Part shown: one piece after another, positions 23,150 to 31,963 of the stretch
Position numbering within the stretch: the first letter of the stretch is position 1
Layout: every line of letters starts with the position of its first letter
Assembly (NCBI RefSeq): GCF_004340945.1
Contig: NZ_SLYD01000003.1
Location: forward strand, 124,001 to 188,000
Reading direction: 5' to 3'
From: Sphingomonas sp. PP-F2F-A104-K0414
Lineage (GTDB): Bacteria > Pseudomonadota > Alphaproteobacteria > Sphingomonadales > Sphingomonadaceae
DNA: 64,000 bases
Made by a program: the position numbers and the translations under genes
Notes under the pieces: model-generated
The model's input: only the letters and a program-made list of their open reading frames with translations
What the model was told of the DNA's origin: nothing
Databases searched by the model: none

Positions 23150-25753
23150 TCACCCCTCGTTCGCGAGGGCCTTCAACCGATACAGCGCGTCCAGCGCATC
23201 GCGCGGACTCATCGCGTCGATATCGAGCTTGGCCAGATCCTCGCGCAACACGTCGCACGCCACCTCCTCGACCTGCGCCGCGGCTGCGAACAGCGGCAGG
23301 TCGTCGAGCCCGGCGGCCAGCCCACCTGTCTTCGCGCGTCCGGCCTCGAGTTTCGCCAGCACCGCTTTCGCGCGCGCCACCGTCACCGGCGACATCCCCG
23401 CCAGTCGCGCGACCGCGAGGCCATAGCTCCGATCCGCCGGCCCGTCGGCGAGTTCGTGGAGCAGCACCAGCTCCCCCTTCCACTCGCGCGCGCGGACATG
23501 ATGCAGCGACAGCGCCTCGCAGCGCTCCGCCAACCGCGTCAGTTCGTGATAATGCGTCGCGAACAGGCAGCGGCAGCGATTGTCCTCATGGATCGCCTCG
23601 ACCACCGCCCAGGCGATCGCGAGCCCGTCATAGGTTGAAGTGCCGCGCCCGACCTCGTCGAGGATCACGAACGACCGCGGCGTCGCCTGCGCGAGGATCG
23701 CCGCGGTCTCGACCATCTCGACCATGAACGTCGACCGCCCACGCGCCAGATTGTCCGAAGCCCCGACCCGGCTGAACAGCCGATCGACCAGCCCCAGCGT
23801 GGCCTTGGTCGCGGGCACGTACGATCCGGCCTGCGCGAGCACCGCGATCAGCGCGTTCTGGCGGAGGAAGGTCGATTTACCGCCCATGTTCGGGCCGGTG
23901 ACGAGCCACAGCCGCGAGCTCTCTGACAGATTGCAGTCGTTGGCGACGAACCGATCGCCCGACTTCGCCACCGCCGCCTCGACCACCGGATGCCGTCCGC
24001 CCTCGATCTCGAAGCATGCGTGATCGACCAGCGAAGGCCGCGCCCAGGCGCCTTCCGCCGCACGCTCCGCCAGCCCCGCCGCGACGTCGAGCCGCGCGAG
24101 CGCATCCGCGGTTGCAGCGATCGCCTCGCGCCCGGCCAGAGCCTGCGCCGTGAGTTCCTCGAGATGCGCCGCCTCTGCCGCCAACGCATGTGCGCCTGAC
24201 TGCGAAACCTTCGCCGCGACTTCGTGCAGCGCAGGGGTATTGAACCGGACCACGCCCGCCAGCGTCTGGCGATGGGTGAAGCCGCTCTCGGGTTTCATCA
24301 GCGGGTCCGCCGCGCGCGCGGGGACCTCGACATGATAGCCCAGCACGCCGTTGTGGCGGATCTTCAGCGCGGTGACGCCGGTCGCGGTGCGGAACTCCGC
24401 TTCCAGCGCGGCGATCGCGCGCCGCCCGCCAGCGCCTGCATCGCGCAGGTCGTCGAGCGCGGCGTCATAGCCTGCCGCGATATACCCGCCGTCCGATGCC
24501 TCGATCGGCGGCGACGGCACCAGCGCGCGCTTGAGCAGGTCGATCAGCGCGCCGTGTCCGCGCAATTTCGGCGCGATATCCCGGAGCAGCACCGGCGGGT
24601 CGACGATCGCATCCATCCGCTCGCCGAGACTCCACGCCCCGTCGAGCCCATCGCGCAACTGCCCCAGATCGCGCGGACCACCACGCCCCGCCGCCAGTCG
24701 CCCGAGCGCGCGGCCGATGTCCGGCAGCGCCCGCAACGTCGACCGCAACCGCTCGCGCGCTGCCTGGTCGTCGTGGAACAGCCGAACCAGATCGAGCCGC
24801 GCATCGATTGCCGCCTTGTCCATCAACGGCGCGCCGAGATCCGCCCCCAGCAACCGCGCGCCGGCGCCCGTCACCGTCCGGTCGACCGCATCGAGCAGGC
24901 TCCCTTTACGCACGCCGCCGGTGGTGCAGGTCAGCTCCAGGCTCTCGCGGGTCGCGGCGTCGATCGCCATCGTCTCCGCCGCTCGGCCGATCCGCGGGGG
25001 GCGGAGGAAGGGCATCGTGCCCTTCGCATTATGCTCTAGATACGCGACGAGCCCGCCTGCCGCGGCAAGCCCCGCGCGGTCGAACTGCCCGAACCCGTCG
25101 AGCGTCGCTACGCCGTACAGTCGCTTCAGCCGAGCCTCGCCCGCGCCGCTGTCGAAGTCTGTCTTGGGGCGCAGCGTGGTAGCCGCCTCCTCGAACGCAC
25201 TCGCCTCCGATGCAACGACTTCGGCCGCACCGAGCCGCGCGAGTTCCGCCTCGACCGCATCCCCCGCAACCTCGACGATCTCGAACCGCCCGGTCGACAC
25301 GTCCGCCGCGGCGATCGCCACCGATCCGCCCGCCTCGCCGATCGCCACGCACCAATTGTCCGAGCGCGCGTCGAGCAACGCTTCCTCGGTCAGCGTTCCT
25401 GCCGTCACCACCCGCACAATCGCGCGTGCGACGAGCGCCTTCGAGCCACCGCGGGCCTTGGCTTCCGCCGGGCTTTCGACTTGCTCGGCGATCGCGACGC
25501 GGTGGCCGGCCTTGATCAGCCGTTGCAGGTACACCGTCGCCGCATGTACGGGAACGCCGCACATCGGGATCGGCTTGCCCTCATGCTCGCCGCGCGCGGT
25601 CAGCGCGATGTCGAGCACCCCCGCCGCGACGCGCGCATCGTCCATGAACAGTTCGAAGAAATCGCCCATCCGGTAGAACAACAGGCAATCCTGCGCCTCC
25701 GCCTTCAGGCCGAGATACTGCGTCATCATGGGGGTAGGGGCGGGGTGCGACAT
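23150..25753 (-). CDS. mutS: DNA mismatch repair protein MutS
   Basis: Mismatch-recognition ATPase starting methyl-independent or MutL-dependent repair. 867 residues: mismatch-reading motif FFE (32-34) in YRMGDFFELF, connector and lever domains, then the ATPase with Walker A GPNMGGKST (about 617), STFMVEMVETAAIL, Walker B FVILDEVGRGTSTYDG and the His-loop region FATHYHELTRL. The ATG at 25753 (MSHPAPTPMMTQYLGL) is preferred; a second start at 25729 is possible and the longer frame to 25870 reads through a repeat. Stand-alone gene flanked by repeats on both sides. Confidence 0.95.
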   Translation of the reverse strand: MSHPAPTPMMTQYLGLKAEAQDCLLFYRMGDFFELFMDDARVAAGVLDIALTARGEHEGKPIPMCGVPVHAATVYLQRLIKAGHRVAIAEQVESPAEAKARGGSKALVARAIVRVVTAGTLTEEALLDARSDNWCVAIGEAGGSVAIAAADVSTGRFEIVEVAGDAVEAELARLGAAEVVASEASAFEEAATTLRPKTDFDSGAGEARLKRLYGVATLDGFGQFDRAGLAAAGGLVAYLEHNAKGTMPFLRPPRIGRAAETMAIDAATRESLELTCTTGGVRKGSLLDAVDRTVTGAGARLLGADLGAPLMDKAAIDARLDLVRLFHDDQAARERLRSTLRALPDIGRALGRLAAGRGGPRDLGQLRDGLDGAWSLGERMDAIVDPPVLLRDIAPKLRGHGALIDLLKRALVPSPPIEASDGGYIAAGYDAALDDLRDAGAGGRRAIAALEAEFRTATGVTALKIRHNGVLGYHVEVPARAADPLMKPESGFTHRQTLAGVVRFNTPALHEVAAKVSQSGAHALAAEAAHLEELTAQALAGREAIAATADALARLDVAAGLAERAAEGAWARPSLVDHACFEIEGGRHPVVEAAVAKSGDRFVANDCNLSESSRLWLVTGPNMGGKSTFLRQNALIAVLAQAGSYVPATKATLGLVDRLFSRVGASDNLARGRSTFMVEMVETAAILAQATPRSFVILDEVGRGTSTYDGLAIAWAVVEAIHEDNRCRCLFATHYHELTRLAERCEALSLHHVRAREWKGELVLLHELADGPADRSYGLAVARLAGMSPVTVARAKAVLAKLEAGRAKTGGLAAGLDDLPLFAAAAQVEEVACDVLREDLAKLDIDAMSPRDALDALYRLKALANEG

Positions 25754-25786
25754 CAGGGGCGGGTAGCGAAAAGCCGCGTCCCATAA

Positions 25787-25920
25787 AACCCCTCTCCCCT
25801 CGGGGAGAGGGAGGGGCACGCGCGAAGCGTGGGAGGGTGAGGGGGCGTGAGGCTCGGGCGCGTACCCCAACCACCCCTCATCCGGCGCAGGCGCGCCACC
25901 TTCTCCCCGAGGGGAGAAGG
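25787..25920. repeat. Palindromic repeat, family R3
   Basis: CCCCTCTCCCCTCGGGGAGA at the left and TTCTCCCCGAGGGGAGAAGG at the right, each itself a palindrome, with AAGCGTGGGAGGGTGAGGGG between. Related copies are at 28414, 49858, 55249 and 58111. Together with the R1 copy just downstream it fills the 403-base gap between mutS and the malic enzyme gene. Confidence 0.8.
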
Positions 25921-25944
25921 AGTTGTTACTGCCTCCGCACCATC

Positions 25945-26050
25945 ACCACCCCGGCGGAGGCCGGGGCCCAGTTGGAAAGGCCGGAGTAACGACGGACCGC
26001 CCTTCGTTAAATCCGTCCTCCAACTGGGCCCCGGCCTTCGCCGGGGTGGT
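25945..26050. repeat. R1 palindromic element
   Basis: Full R1 copy upstream of the malic enzyme gene: ACCACCCCGGCGGAGGCC ... GGCCTTCGCCGGGGTGGT, with CCCAGTTGGAAAGG and CCTCCAACTGGG inner arms and TAACGACGGACCG in the middle. Confidence 0.88.
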
Positions 26051-26156
26051 TCTGGTTGGCGGTGGCCACCCGCTAGGGCGAAGTGTCCGGGGTGACGAAC
26101 GGCGACCACCTGCCTAGAAGGTCTTCCAAACCTAACGACCGCGCGAGGCCCCGCCC

Positions 26157-28412
26157 ATGTCCGACGAAACGCTGCAATTCTCCGAACGCGAAGCCTTGCT
26201 CTTCCATTCGGAAGGCCGCCCGGGGAAGATCGAGATCATCGCGTCGAAGCCGATGGCGACGCAGCGCGATCTCGCGCTTGCCTATTCGCCCGGCGTCGCG
26301 GTGCCGGTGCAGGCGATCTACGACGATCCCGCGACCGTCTATGATTACACCGCGAAGGGAAACCTCGTCGCTGTGATCTCGAACGGTACCGCGATCCTCG
26401 GCATGGGCAATCTCGGGCCGCTCGCCTCCAAGCCGGTGATGGAAGGCAAGGCGGTGCTGTTCAAGCGCTTCGCCGACGTCGACGCGATCGACATCGAGCT
26501 GAAGACCGAGGACGTGAACCGCTTCATCGACGCGGTCGAGCTGATGGAGCCGACGTTCGGCGGCATCAACCTCGAGGACATCAAGGCGCCCGAATGCTTC
26601 ATCATCGAGCAGGCCCTGCGCGAGCGGATGAACATACCGGTCTTCCATGACGACCAGCACGGCACCGCGATCATCACCGCCGCCGGCCTGATCAACGCGT
26701 GCCTGCTCACCGGGCGGAAGCTGTCTGAGGTCAAGATCGTCGTCAACGGCGCCGGCGCCGCGGCGATCGCCTGCACCGAGCTCGTGAAGGCGATGGGCGT
26801 GCGCGGCGACAACGTCATCCTCTGCGATCGCAAGGGCGTGATCTACCAGGGCCGCGAGGGCGTCGACCAGTGGAAGTCCGCGCATGCCGCGGTGACCGAA
26901 ACGCGCACGCTGACCGAGGCCTTGGTTGGCGCCGACGTGTTCCTCGGCCTCTCCGCGGCGGGCTCGCTGACGCCGGAGATGGTCAAGGACATGGCCCCCG
27001 CGCCGATCATCTTCGCGATGGCCAACCCCGAGCCGGAGATTCGCCCCGAACTGGCGATGGCCGCGCGCCCCGACGCGATCGTCGCGACCGGCCGCTCGGA
27101 CTATCCGAACCAGGTCAACAACGTGCTCGGCTTCCCGTTCATCTTCCGCGGGGCGCTTGACGTCCGTGCGACCGGCATCAATGACGCGATGAAGATCGCC
27201 GCCGCTAACGCGATCGCGGAATTGGCGCGCGAACGCGTGCCCGAGGAAGTCGCGGCCGCGTACGGTGTCAGCCACAGCTTCGGCCCGGCGTACATCATCC
27301 CCGCGCCGTTCGATCCGCGCCTGATGGAAGTCGTCCCCGTCGCGGTCGCCAAGGCGGCGATGGCCTCGGGCGTTGCGACCAAGCCGATCCTCGACATCGA
27401 GGCGTATCGCCATTCCTTGAGAGCCCGCCTCAACCCGACCACCTCGGTGCTGTCGATGGCCTATGAAGGCGCGCGCGCGCATCCGAAACGCGTAATCTTC
27501 GCGGAGGGCGAGGAGGAAGTCGTGCTGCGCGCGGCGATCGCGTTCAAGGAAGGCGGCTACGGCACGCCGGTGCTGGTCGGCCGCGACGACGTGCCCGACC
27601 GGTTGCGCGCGCTCGGCGTCACCGATCCGGAGAGCTTCGAGCTCCACAACAGCCGCGTCTCGCCGCTCGTGCCGCGGATGGTCGACTTCCTGTATTCGCG
27701 GCTCCAGCGTCGCGGGTATCTGCGCCGCGATTGCGAACGGATGGTCAACCAGGACCGCAACATTTTCGGCGCGCTGCTGCTCCAGCTCGGCGAAGGCGAC
27801 GCGATGATCACCGGCATCACCCGCACCTACGGCGAGACGATGCGCCAGATTTATCGCGTGATCGATCCGGCTGCGGGGAAAACGCCGTTCGGCATCCACC
27901 TGCTCGTCGGCCAGAGCCACACGGTGTTCATCGCCGATACCACGGTCAACGAGCGCCCGACTGCCGAGCAGCTGGCCGACTTCGCCGAGCAGACTGCGGC
28001 AGTCGCGCGGCGGATGGGGCATGAGCCGCGTGTGGCGTTCCTGAGCTATTCGAACTTCGGCAATCCGAAGGGGGAGTGGCTCGACAACATCCGTGACGCG
28101 GTGACGGTGCTGGACGGGCGGAAGGTCGGGTTCGAGTACGAAGGCGAGATGGCGCCGGATGTCGCGCTCAACCCGAAGCAGCTGGCGAACTATCCTTTTG
28201 CGCGGCTGTCGGGGCCGGCGAACGTGCTGATCATGCCGGGGCTTCAGTCGGCGCATATCTCGGCGAAGTTGCTGCGGGAGCTGGGTGGGGACTCGGTCAT
28301 CGGCCCGATGCTGATTGGGATGGAGAAGCCGGTGCAGGTTGCGCCGATGACGTCGACGGCGAGCGAACTGGTAACGCTGGCCGTTCTCGCCGCGGGTGGC
28401 ATCGCGCGCTAA
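26157..28412 (+). CDS. maeB: NADP-dependent malic enzyme (malic + phosphotransacetylase-like domains)
   Basis: Oxidative decarboxylation of malate to pyruvate, making NADPH. 751 residues: malic enzyme N domain with AYSPGVAVP and GMGNLG (about 40-95), catalytic [11 protein letters not shown] and FHDDQHGTA region (about 100-180), NAD(P)-binding GAGAAAIA (about 200), then a phosphotransacetylase-like C-terminal half (about 430-751; [30 protein letters not shown]) that lacks acyltransfer activity in known MaeB proteins. GAGG upstream of the ATG supports the start. No partner genes are adjacent. Confidence 0.93.
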   Translation: MSDETLQFSEREALLFHSEGRPGKIEIIASKPMATQRDLALAYSPGVAVPVQAIYDDPATVYDYTAKGNLVAVISNGTAILGMGNLGPLASKPVMEGKAVLFKRFADVDAIDIELKTEDVNRFIDAVELMEPTFGGINLEDIKAPECFIIEQALRERMNIPVFHDDQHGTAIITAAGLINACLLTGRKLSEVKIVVNGAGAAAIACTELVKAMGVRGDNVILCDRKGVIYQGREGVDQWKSAHAAVTETRTLTEALVGADVFLGLSAAGSLTPEMVKDMAPAPIIFAMANPEPEIRPELAMAARPDAIVATGRSDYPNQVNNVLGFPFIFRGALDVRATGINDAMKIAAANAIAELARERVPEEVAAAYGVSHSFGPAYIIPAPFDPRLMEVVPVAVAKAAMASGVATKPILDIEAYRHSLRARLNPTTSVLSMAYEGARAHPKRVIFAEGEEEVVLRAAIAFKEGGYGTPVLVGRDDVPDRLRALGVTDPESFELHNSRVSPLVPRMVDFLYSRLQRRGYLRRDCERMVNQDRNIFGALLLQLGEGDAMITGITRTYGETMRQIYRVIDPAAGKTPFGIHLLVGQSHTVFIADTTVNERPTAEQLADFAEQTAAVARRMGHEPRVAFLSYSNFGNPKGEWLDNIRDAVTVLDGRKVGFEYEGEMAPDVALNPKQLANYPFARLSGPANVLIMPGLQSAHISAKLLRELGGDSVIGPMLIGMEKPVQVAPMTSTASELVTLAVLAAGGIAR

Positions 28413-28413
28413 T

Positions 28414-28563
28414 TTCCCTCGCCCCTACGGGGAGAGGGAAGGGGCCCGCGGCACTTGCCGTGGGAAGGGAGAGGGGAGTGAGGCTCGGGATGGCTAATCC
28501 CAAAACCCCTCTCCCTTCCGTCGCAAGCGCTCCTCCCTCCCTCTCCCCGGAGGGGCGAGGGAA
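28414..28563. repeat. Palindromic repeat, family R3
   Basis: CCCTCGCCCCTACGGGGAGA ... CTCTCCCCGGAGGGGCGAGG, with the internal GTGAGGCTCGGG block of the family. It occupies the gap between the convergent malic enzyme and SDR genes. Confidence 0.8.
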
Positions 28564-28568
28564 TTAGC

Positions 28569-29357
28569 TCAGGCGTCTATGCTTGTGCCCAGCGACGCAT
28601 GCACCAGCCCGCCGTCTACCGTGATCGTCTCCCCGATCACATAATCCCCTGCGCGGCTCGCGAGGTATATCGCCGCGCCGGCCATATCTTCATCAACGCC
28701 GACGCGCTTCGCCGGAATCCCCTGCGCCACCGCGTCCCCATGATCCCGCGCCGCCTTGTTCATGTCGCTCGCAAACGCCCCCGGCGCGATCGAGGTCACG
28801 TTGATCGAATCCGTCACCAGCCGCGCCGCCATCCGCTTCGTCAGGTAGATCAGCGCCGACTTCGACGCATGATAGCTGTACGTCTCCCACGGGTTCAGCC
28901 GCTGCCCGTCGATCGACGTGATGTTGATCACCTTCGCCGGCTTCTCGCGCGATCCCGACGCCTTCAGCGCAGCGTGCAGCGCCTGCGTCAGGAAGAACGG
29001 CGACTTCACGTTCAGGTCCATGACCTTGTCCCAGCCGACCTCGGAAAACTCCTCGAAGGGCACGCCCCACGCCGCGCCCGCGTTGTTCACGAGGATATCG
29101 AGCTTCGACTCATGCTCGGCGAACTGCGCGGCCAGCGCCTTGCACCCCGCCACGGTCGAGACGTCCTGCGGCAACGCGATGCAGTTCGGCCCGAGTTCCG
29201 CGGCCGCCGCCTCGCACACATCGGCTTTCCGCGACGAGATATACACCTTGGCCCCCTGCGCGATGAAGCCGGCGGCGATCATCTTGCCGATCCCGCGGCT
29301 GCCGCCGGTGATCAGCGCGACGCGGCCGTCGAGCCGGAACAGGTTGGTCGTATCCAT
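28569..29357 (-). CDS. SDR-family oxidoreductase
   Basis: NAD(P)-dependent short-chain dehydrogenase of the classical type, 262 residues. Cofactor motif TGGSRGIG (17-24), ILVNNAGA (about 92-99), NITSIDG and the YHASK catalytic pair (Tyr and Lys, about 160-164), then the PGAFASDMN loop. It resembles gluconate- or acyl-type SDRs, but the substrate cannot be read. The ATG at 29357 (MDTTNLFRLDGRVALIT) is preferred over the open extension to 29840. It is divergent from a second SDR gene 130 bases away, so a shared promoter region is likely. Confidence 0.88.
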   Translation of the reverse strand: MDTTNLFRLDGRVALITGGSRGIGKMIAAGFIAQGAKVYISSRKADVCEAAAAELGPNCIALPQDVSTVAGCKALAAQFAEHESKLDILVNNAGAAWGVPFEEFSEVGWDKVMDLNVKSPFFLTQALHAALKASGSREKPAKVINITSIDGQRLNPWETYSYHASKSALIYLTKRMAARLVTDSINVTSIAPGAFASDMNKAARDHGDAVAQGIPAKRVGVDEDMAGAAIYLASRAGDYVIGETITVDGGLVHASLGTSIDA

Positions 29358-29487
29358 CACGCATCCTCCGAATGTTTGCGCGCTTGGTATCGCCGAGCGC
29401 CGCCCGCCGCAAACCCGTTTTTCGAACGAGGCGTCATTGACGAGTGCAAAGCCCGTACTATGCTCGCCAAAAACTAGGAGAGAGCGT

Positions 29488-30315
29488 GTGAGGTTTTCAG
29501 GCAAGCGTGCCGTCGTGACCGGCGGTGCGTCCGGCATCGGCCGGGCGACCGCACTTCGACTCGCCGACGAAGGCGCCACCGTCCTGATCGGCGACATCGA
29601 CGAGACCGGTGGCCACGCGCTAGCCGACGAATCCGGCGGCCGCATCCTATTCCAGCGCACCGACGTGCTCCAGGCCGGCGATATCGAGGCGCTGATGCAG
29701 ACCGCCGACGATGCGGGCGGGCTCGACATCCTGTTCAACAATGCAGGCGCCGGCGGTTCGCGCGACCCGATCGGCGAGATCTCCCCGGAGGACTGGGACC
29801 GCACCCAGGCGCTCCTCCTCCGCTCGGTCGCGCTCGGCATCCGTTACGCAGCCCCCCTGATGGCGAAGCGCGGCGGCGGCGCGATCGTCAACACCTCGTC
29901 CGTGTCCGCGCTCGGTACCGGCTACGCACCGACCGCCTATTCCACCGCCAAGGCCGGCGTGCTCCACCTCACCAAACAGGCCGCCGCCGATCTCGCGCAG
30001 CACAGGATCCGCGTGAACGCCGTCGTCCCCGGCTTCATCGTCACCAACATTTTCACGCGTACGCTCGAACTCGACGCCGCCAAGACGTCGCAGGCCGACG
30101 CCATGATCGCGCATATCGCCGCCGACGCACAACCGATCCGCCGCCCCGGCACCAGCGAGGATATCGCCGCCGCGGTCGCGTTCCTCGCCAGCGACGACGC
30201 AAGCTTCATCACCGGCACGCACATCCTCGTGGACGGCGGCATGACGATCGGCACGCGGCCGAGCTGGGACCCGGCGCAACCGTCGCTGTTCGCCCTGCTC
30301 GACAAATTGAAGTGA
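29488..30315 (+). CDS. SDR-family oxidoreductase
   Basis: 275-residue classical short-chain dehydrogenase: TGGASGIG cofactor motif (about 11-18), acidic IGDID after strand 2 suggesting NAD preference, FNNAGAGGS, NTSSVSALG and the catalytic YSTAK (Tyr and Lys). GTG 29488 with AGGAGAG ahead is the start. It is translationally coupled to the following transporter through a GTGA overlap at 30312-30315, so the two probably act on the same compound (inference). Confidence 0.87.
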   Translation: MRFSGKRAVVTGGASGIGRATALRLADEGATVLIGDIDETGGHALADESGGRILFQRTDVLQAGDIEALMQTADDAGGLDILFNNAGAGGSRDPIGEISPEDWDRTQALLLRSVALGIRYAAPLMAKRGGGAIVNTSSVSALGTGYAPTAYSTAKAGVLHLTKQAAADLAQHRIRVNAVVPGFIVTNIFTRTLELDAAKTSQADAMIAHIAADAQPIRRPGTSEDIAAAVAFLASDDASFITGTHILVDGGMTIGTRPSWDPAQPSLFALLDKLK

Positions 30316-31760
30316 CGGCACCCGCCCGCCGCCTCTCGACCGGAACGATGGCGAGCTACGGCTTCGGCGCGGTCGCGTACGGGGTGAAGGACGCCGGGTT
30401 CGGTACGTTCCTGCTGCTGTTCTACAACCAGGTCGTCGGACTCCCGTCCGCCACCGTCGGGCTCGTCATCATGATGGCGCTGCTGATCGATGCGTTCGTC
30501 GATCCCGCGGTCGGTTTCTTCTCCGATCGCACGCGGACGAAATGGGGCAGGCGGCATCCTTGGATGTATGCGTCTGCGCTGCCGATCATGATTGGCTGGC
30601 TGCTGCTGTGGAACCCGCCCTCGGTGATGTCGGAGCCGCAAACGCTCGTCTGGCTGTTCGTCATGGCGGTGATCGTGCGCAGCGCGGTGAGTTGCTACGA
30701 GGTCCCTTCGGTCGCACTGACGCCCGAGCTCACCTCGGGGTATGACGAGCGCACGCGGATCATGGCGTATCGCTATCTGTTCGGCTGGGTCGGCGGGCTC
30801 CTGATGCTGTTGTCGGCGTACCAGTATTTCCTCGCGCCGACCGCGGCGTTCCCGAACGGCCTGCTCAACCGCGCCGGCTATGGCGGCTTCGCATTGGCGG
30901 GCGCGGTCTTCATCGGCGTCGCGATCCTCGTTTCCGCGCTCGGCACGCATCACGAGATCAAGCATCTTCCCAACCCGCCGATCGCCAAGCAGACTCTCCG
31001 CGAGTCCGTCGCAGAACTCCGCCAGACCGTGAAGAACCGTGCTTTCGCGATCCTGATGGCGGCGGGCGTCTGCGCGTACACGATCCAGGGCATTAGCTAT
31101 GCCATGTCGAACTACCTCCACACCTATGTGTGGGGCTTCAAGGGGCCGGTGTTCGTCTACCTGACGATCGCGCTGTTCTCGGGCGTGTTCCTCGCGTTCA
31201 TCGCCGCGCCCCGGCTCGGCAAGACGGGGAGCAAGCCCAAGGCGGCGATGGGCGCGGTGCTGCTGGGTGCGGCGCTCAATACCTCGCCGTACTGGCTGCG
31301 GATGCTCGGCGTGTTTCCGGAGGTTGGCGAGTCCTCGCTGCTGCCGATGCTGTTCGGCTTCTTCATCCTTGGCACCGCATCGAACGTCACCGGGTTCATT
31401 CTCGGCGCGTCGATGATGGCGGACGTGGTCGAGGATTCGGAGGCGAAGACGGGGCGAAGGTCGGAAGGCGTGTTCTTCGCGGGCTCGTTCTTCGTTCAGA
31501 AATGCACGAGCGGGATCGGGATATTCTTCGCCGGCATGATCCTCGCGGTGGCGGGGTTCCCGGCCAAGGCTATGCCGGGGACGGTGCCGGTGGAGACGAT
31601 CGACCGGCTGACGTTGATCTACGCCGGCCTTTATATCGTGCTGGCGTGCGTCTCGGCGTTCTTCTTCTCCCGCTTCCCCTTCGGCCGGCGCAAGCACGAG
31701 GCCCGACTAGCGAGACTGGCCGGAGCGCCCATCGTCGACGCAGCCCCACGCGAATCCTAA
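30312..31760 (+). CDS. MFS sugar/cation symporter, GPH type
   Basis: 482-residue membrane transporter with about 12 helices. The pattern MASYGFGAVAYGVKDAGFGT and FYNQVVGLPSATVGLVIMMA followed by DPAVGFFSDRTRTKWGRRHP is that of the glycoside-pentoside-hexuronide:cation symporter family (MelB-like). The GTG start at 30312 overlaps the SDR stop. Substrate unknown; pairing with an oxidoreductase suggests uptake of a hydroxylated or sugar-like compound. Confidence 0.85.
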   Translation: MTAPARRLSTGTMASYGFGAVAYGVKDAGFGTFLLLFYNQVVGLPSATVGLVIMMALLIDAFVDPAVGFFSDRTRTKWGRRHPWMYASALPIMIGWLLLWNPPSVMSEPQTLVWLFVMAVIVRSAVSCYEVPSVALTPELTSGYDERTRIMAYRYLFGWVGGLLMLLSAYQYFLAPTAAFPNGLLNRAGYGGFALAGAVFIGVAILVSALGTHHEIKHLPNPPIAKQTLRESVAELRQTVKNRAFAILMAAGVCAYTIQGISYAMSNYLHTYVWGFKGPVFVYLTIALFSGVFLAFIAAPRLGKTGSKPKAAMGAVLLGAALNTSPYWLRMLGVFPEVGESSLLPMLFGFFILGTASNVTGFILGASMMADVVEDSEAKTGRRSEGVFFAGSFFVQKCTSGIGIFFAGMILAVAGFPAKAMPGTVPVETIDRLTLIYAGLYIVLACVSAFFFSRFPFGRRKHEARLARLAGAPIVDAAPRES

Positions 31761-31763
31761 TCT

Positions 31764-31871
31764 TCCCCCCTCCCTGGAAGGGAGGGGCCGGGGTCGGTCG
31801 GCTGCTTGTCGATCGCTCCGTCGGCCAACAGGCCGACCCACCCCCAACCCCTCCCTTCCAGGGAGGGGGGC
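31764..31871. repeat. Palindromic repeat, family R5
   Basis: CCCCCCTCCCTGGAAGGGAG ... CTCCCTTCCAGGGAGGGGGG with a GGTCGGTCGG/CCGACC inner pair. It lies between the GPH transporter and the M1 peptidase gene. Related forms are at 45591 and 63940. Confidence 0.75.
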
Positions 31872-31963
31872 AGGACGGTGACAGCCACCCTTCCAGCGAG
31901 CGGGGCGGCACGGTAGGACCGACGCCTGGCCTTCCCCCTTGGAACGGCGACATCGGAGTTCCC

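Noticed and set aside
26073..28256. 727-residue minus-strand frame over the malic enzyme gene
   Set aside because: His/Arg/Asp/Val-rich shadow typical of high-GC antisense. The malic enzyme reading frame has all catalytic motifs.
28556..28575. AATTAGCTCAGG resembling a tRNA D-arm
   Set aside because: No acceptor, anticodon or T arms can be formed around it. It belongs to the flank of an R3 repeat and the SDR stop codon. No tRNA was found in the window.
29937..31697. 586-residue minus-strand frame over the SDR and GPH transporter genes
   Set aside because: Arg/His/Glu-rich shadow crossing two well-supported genes.
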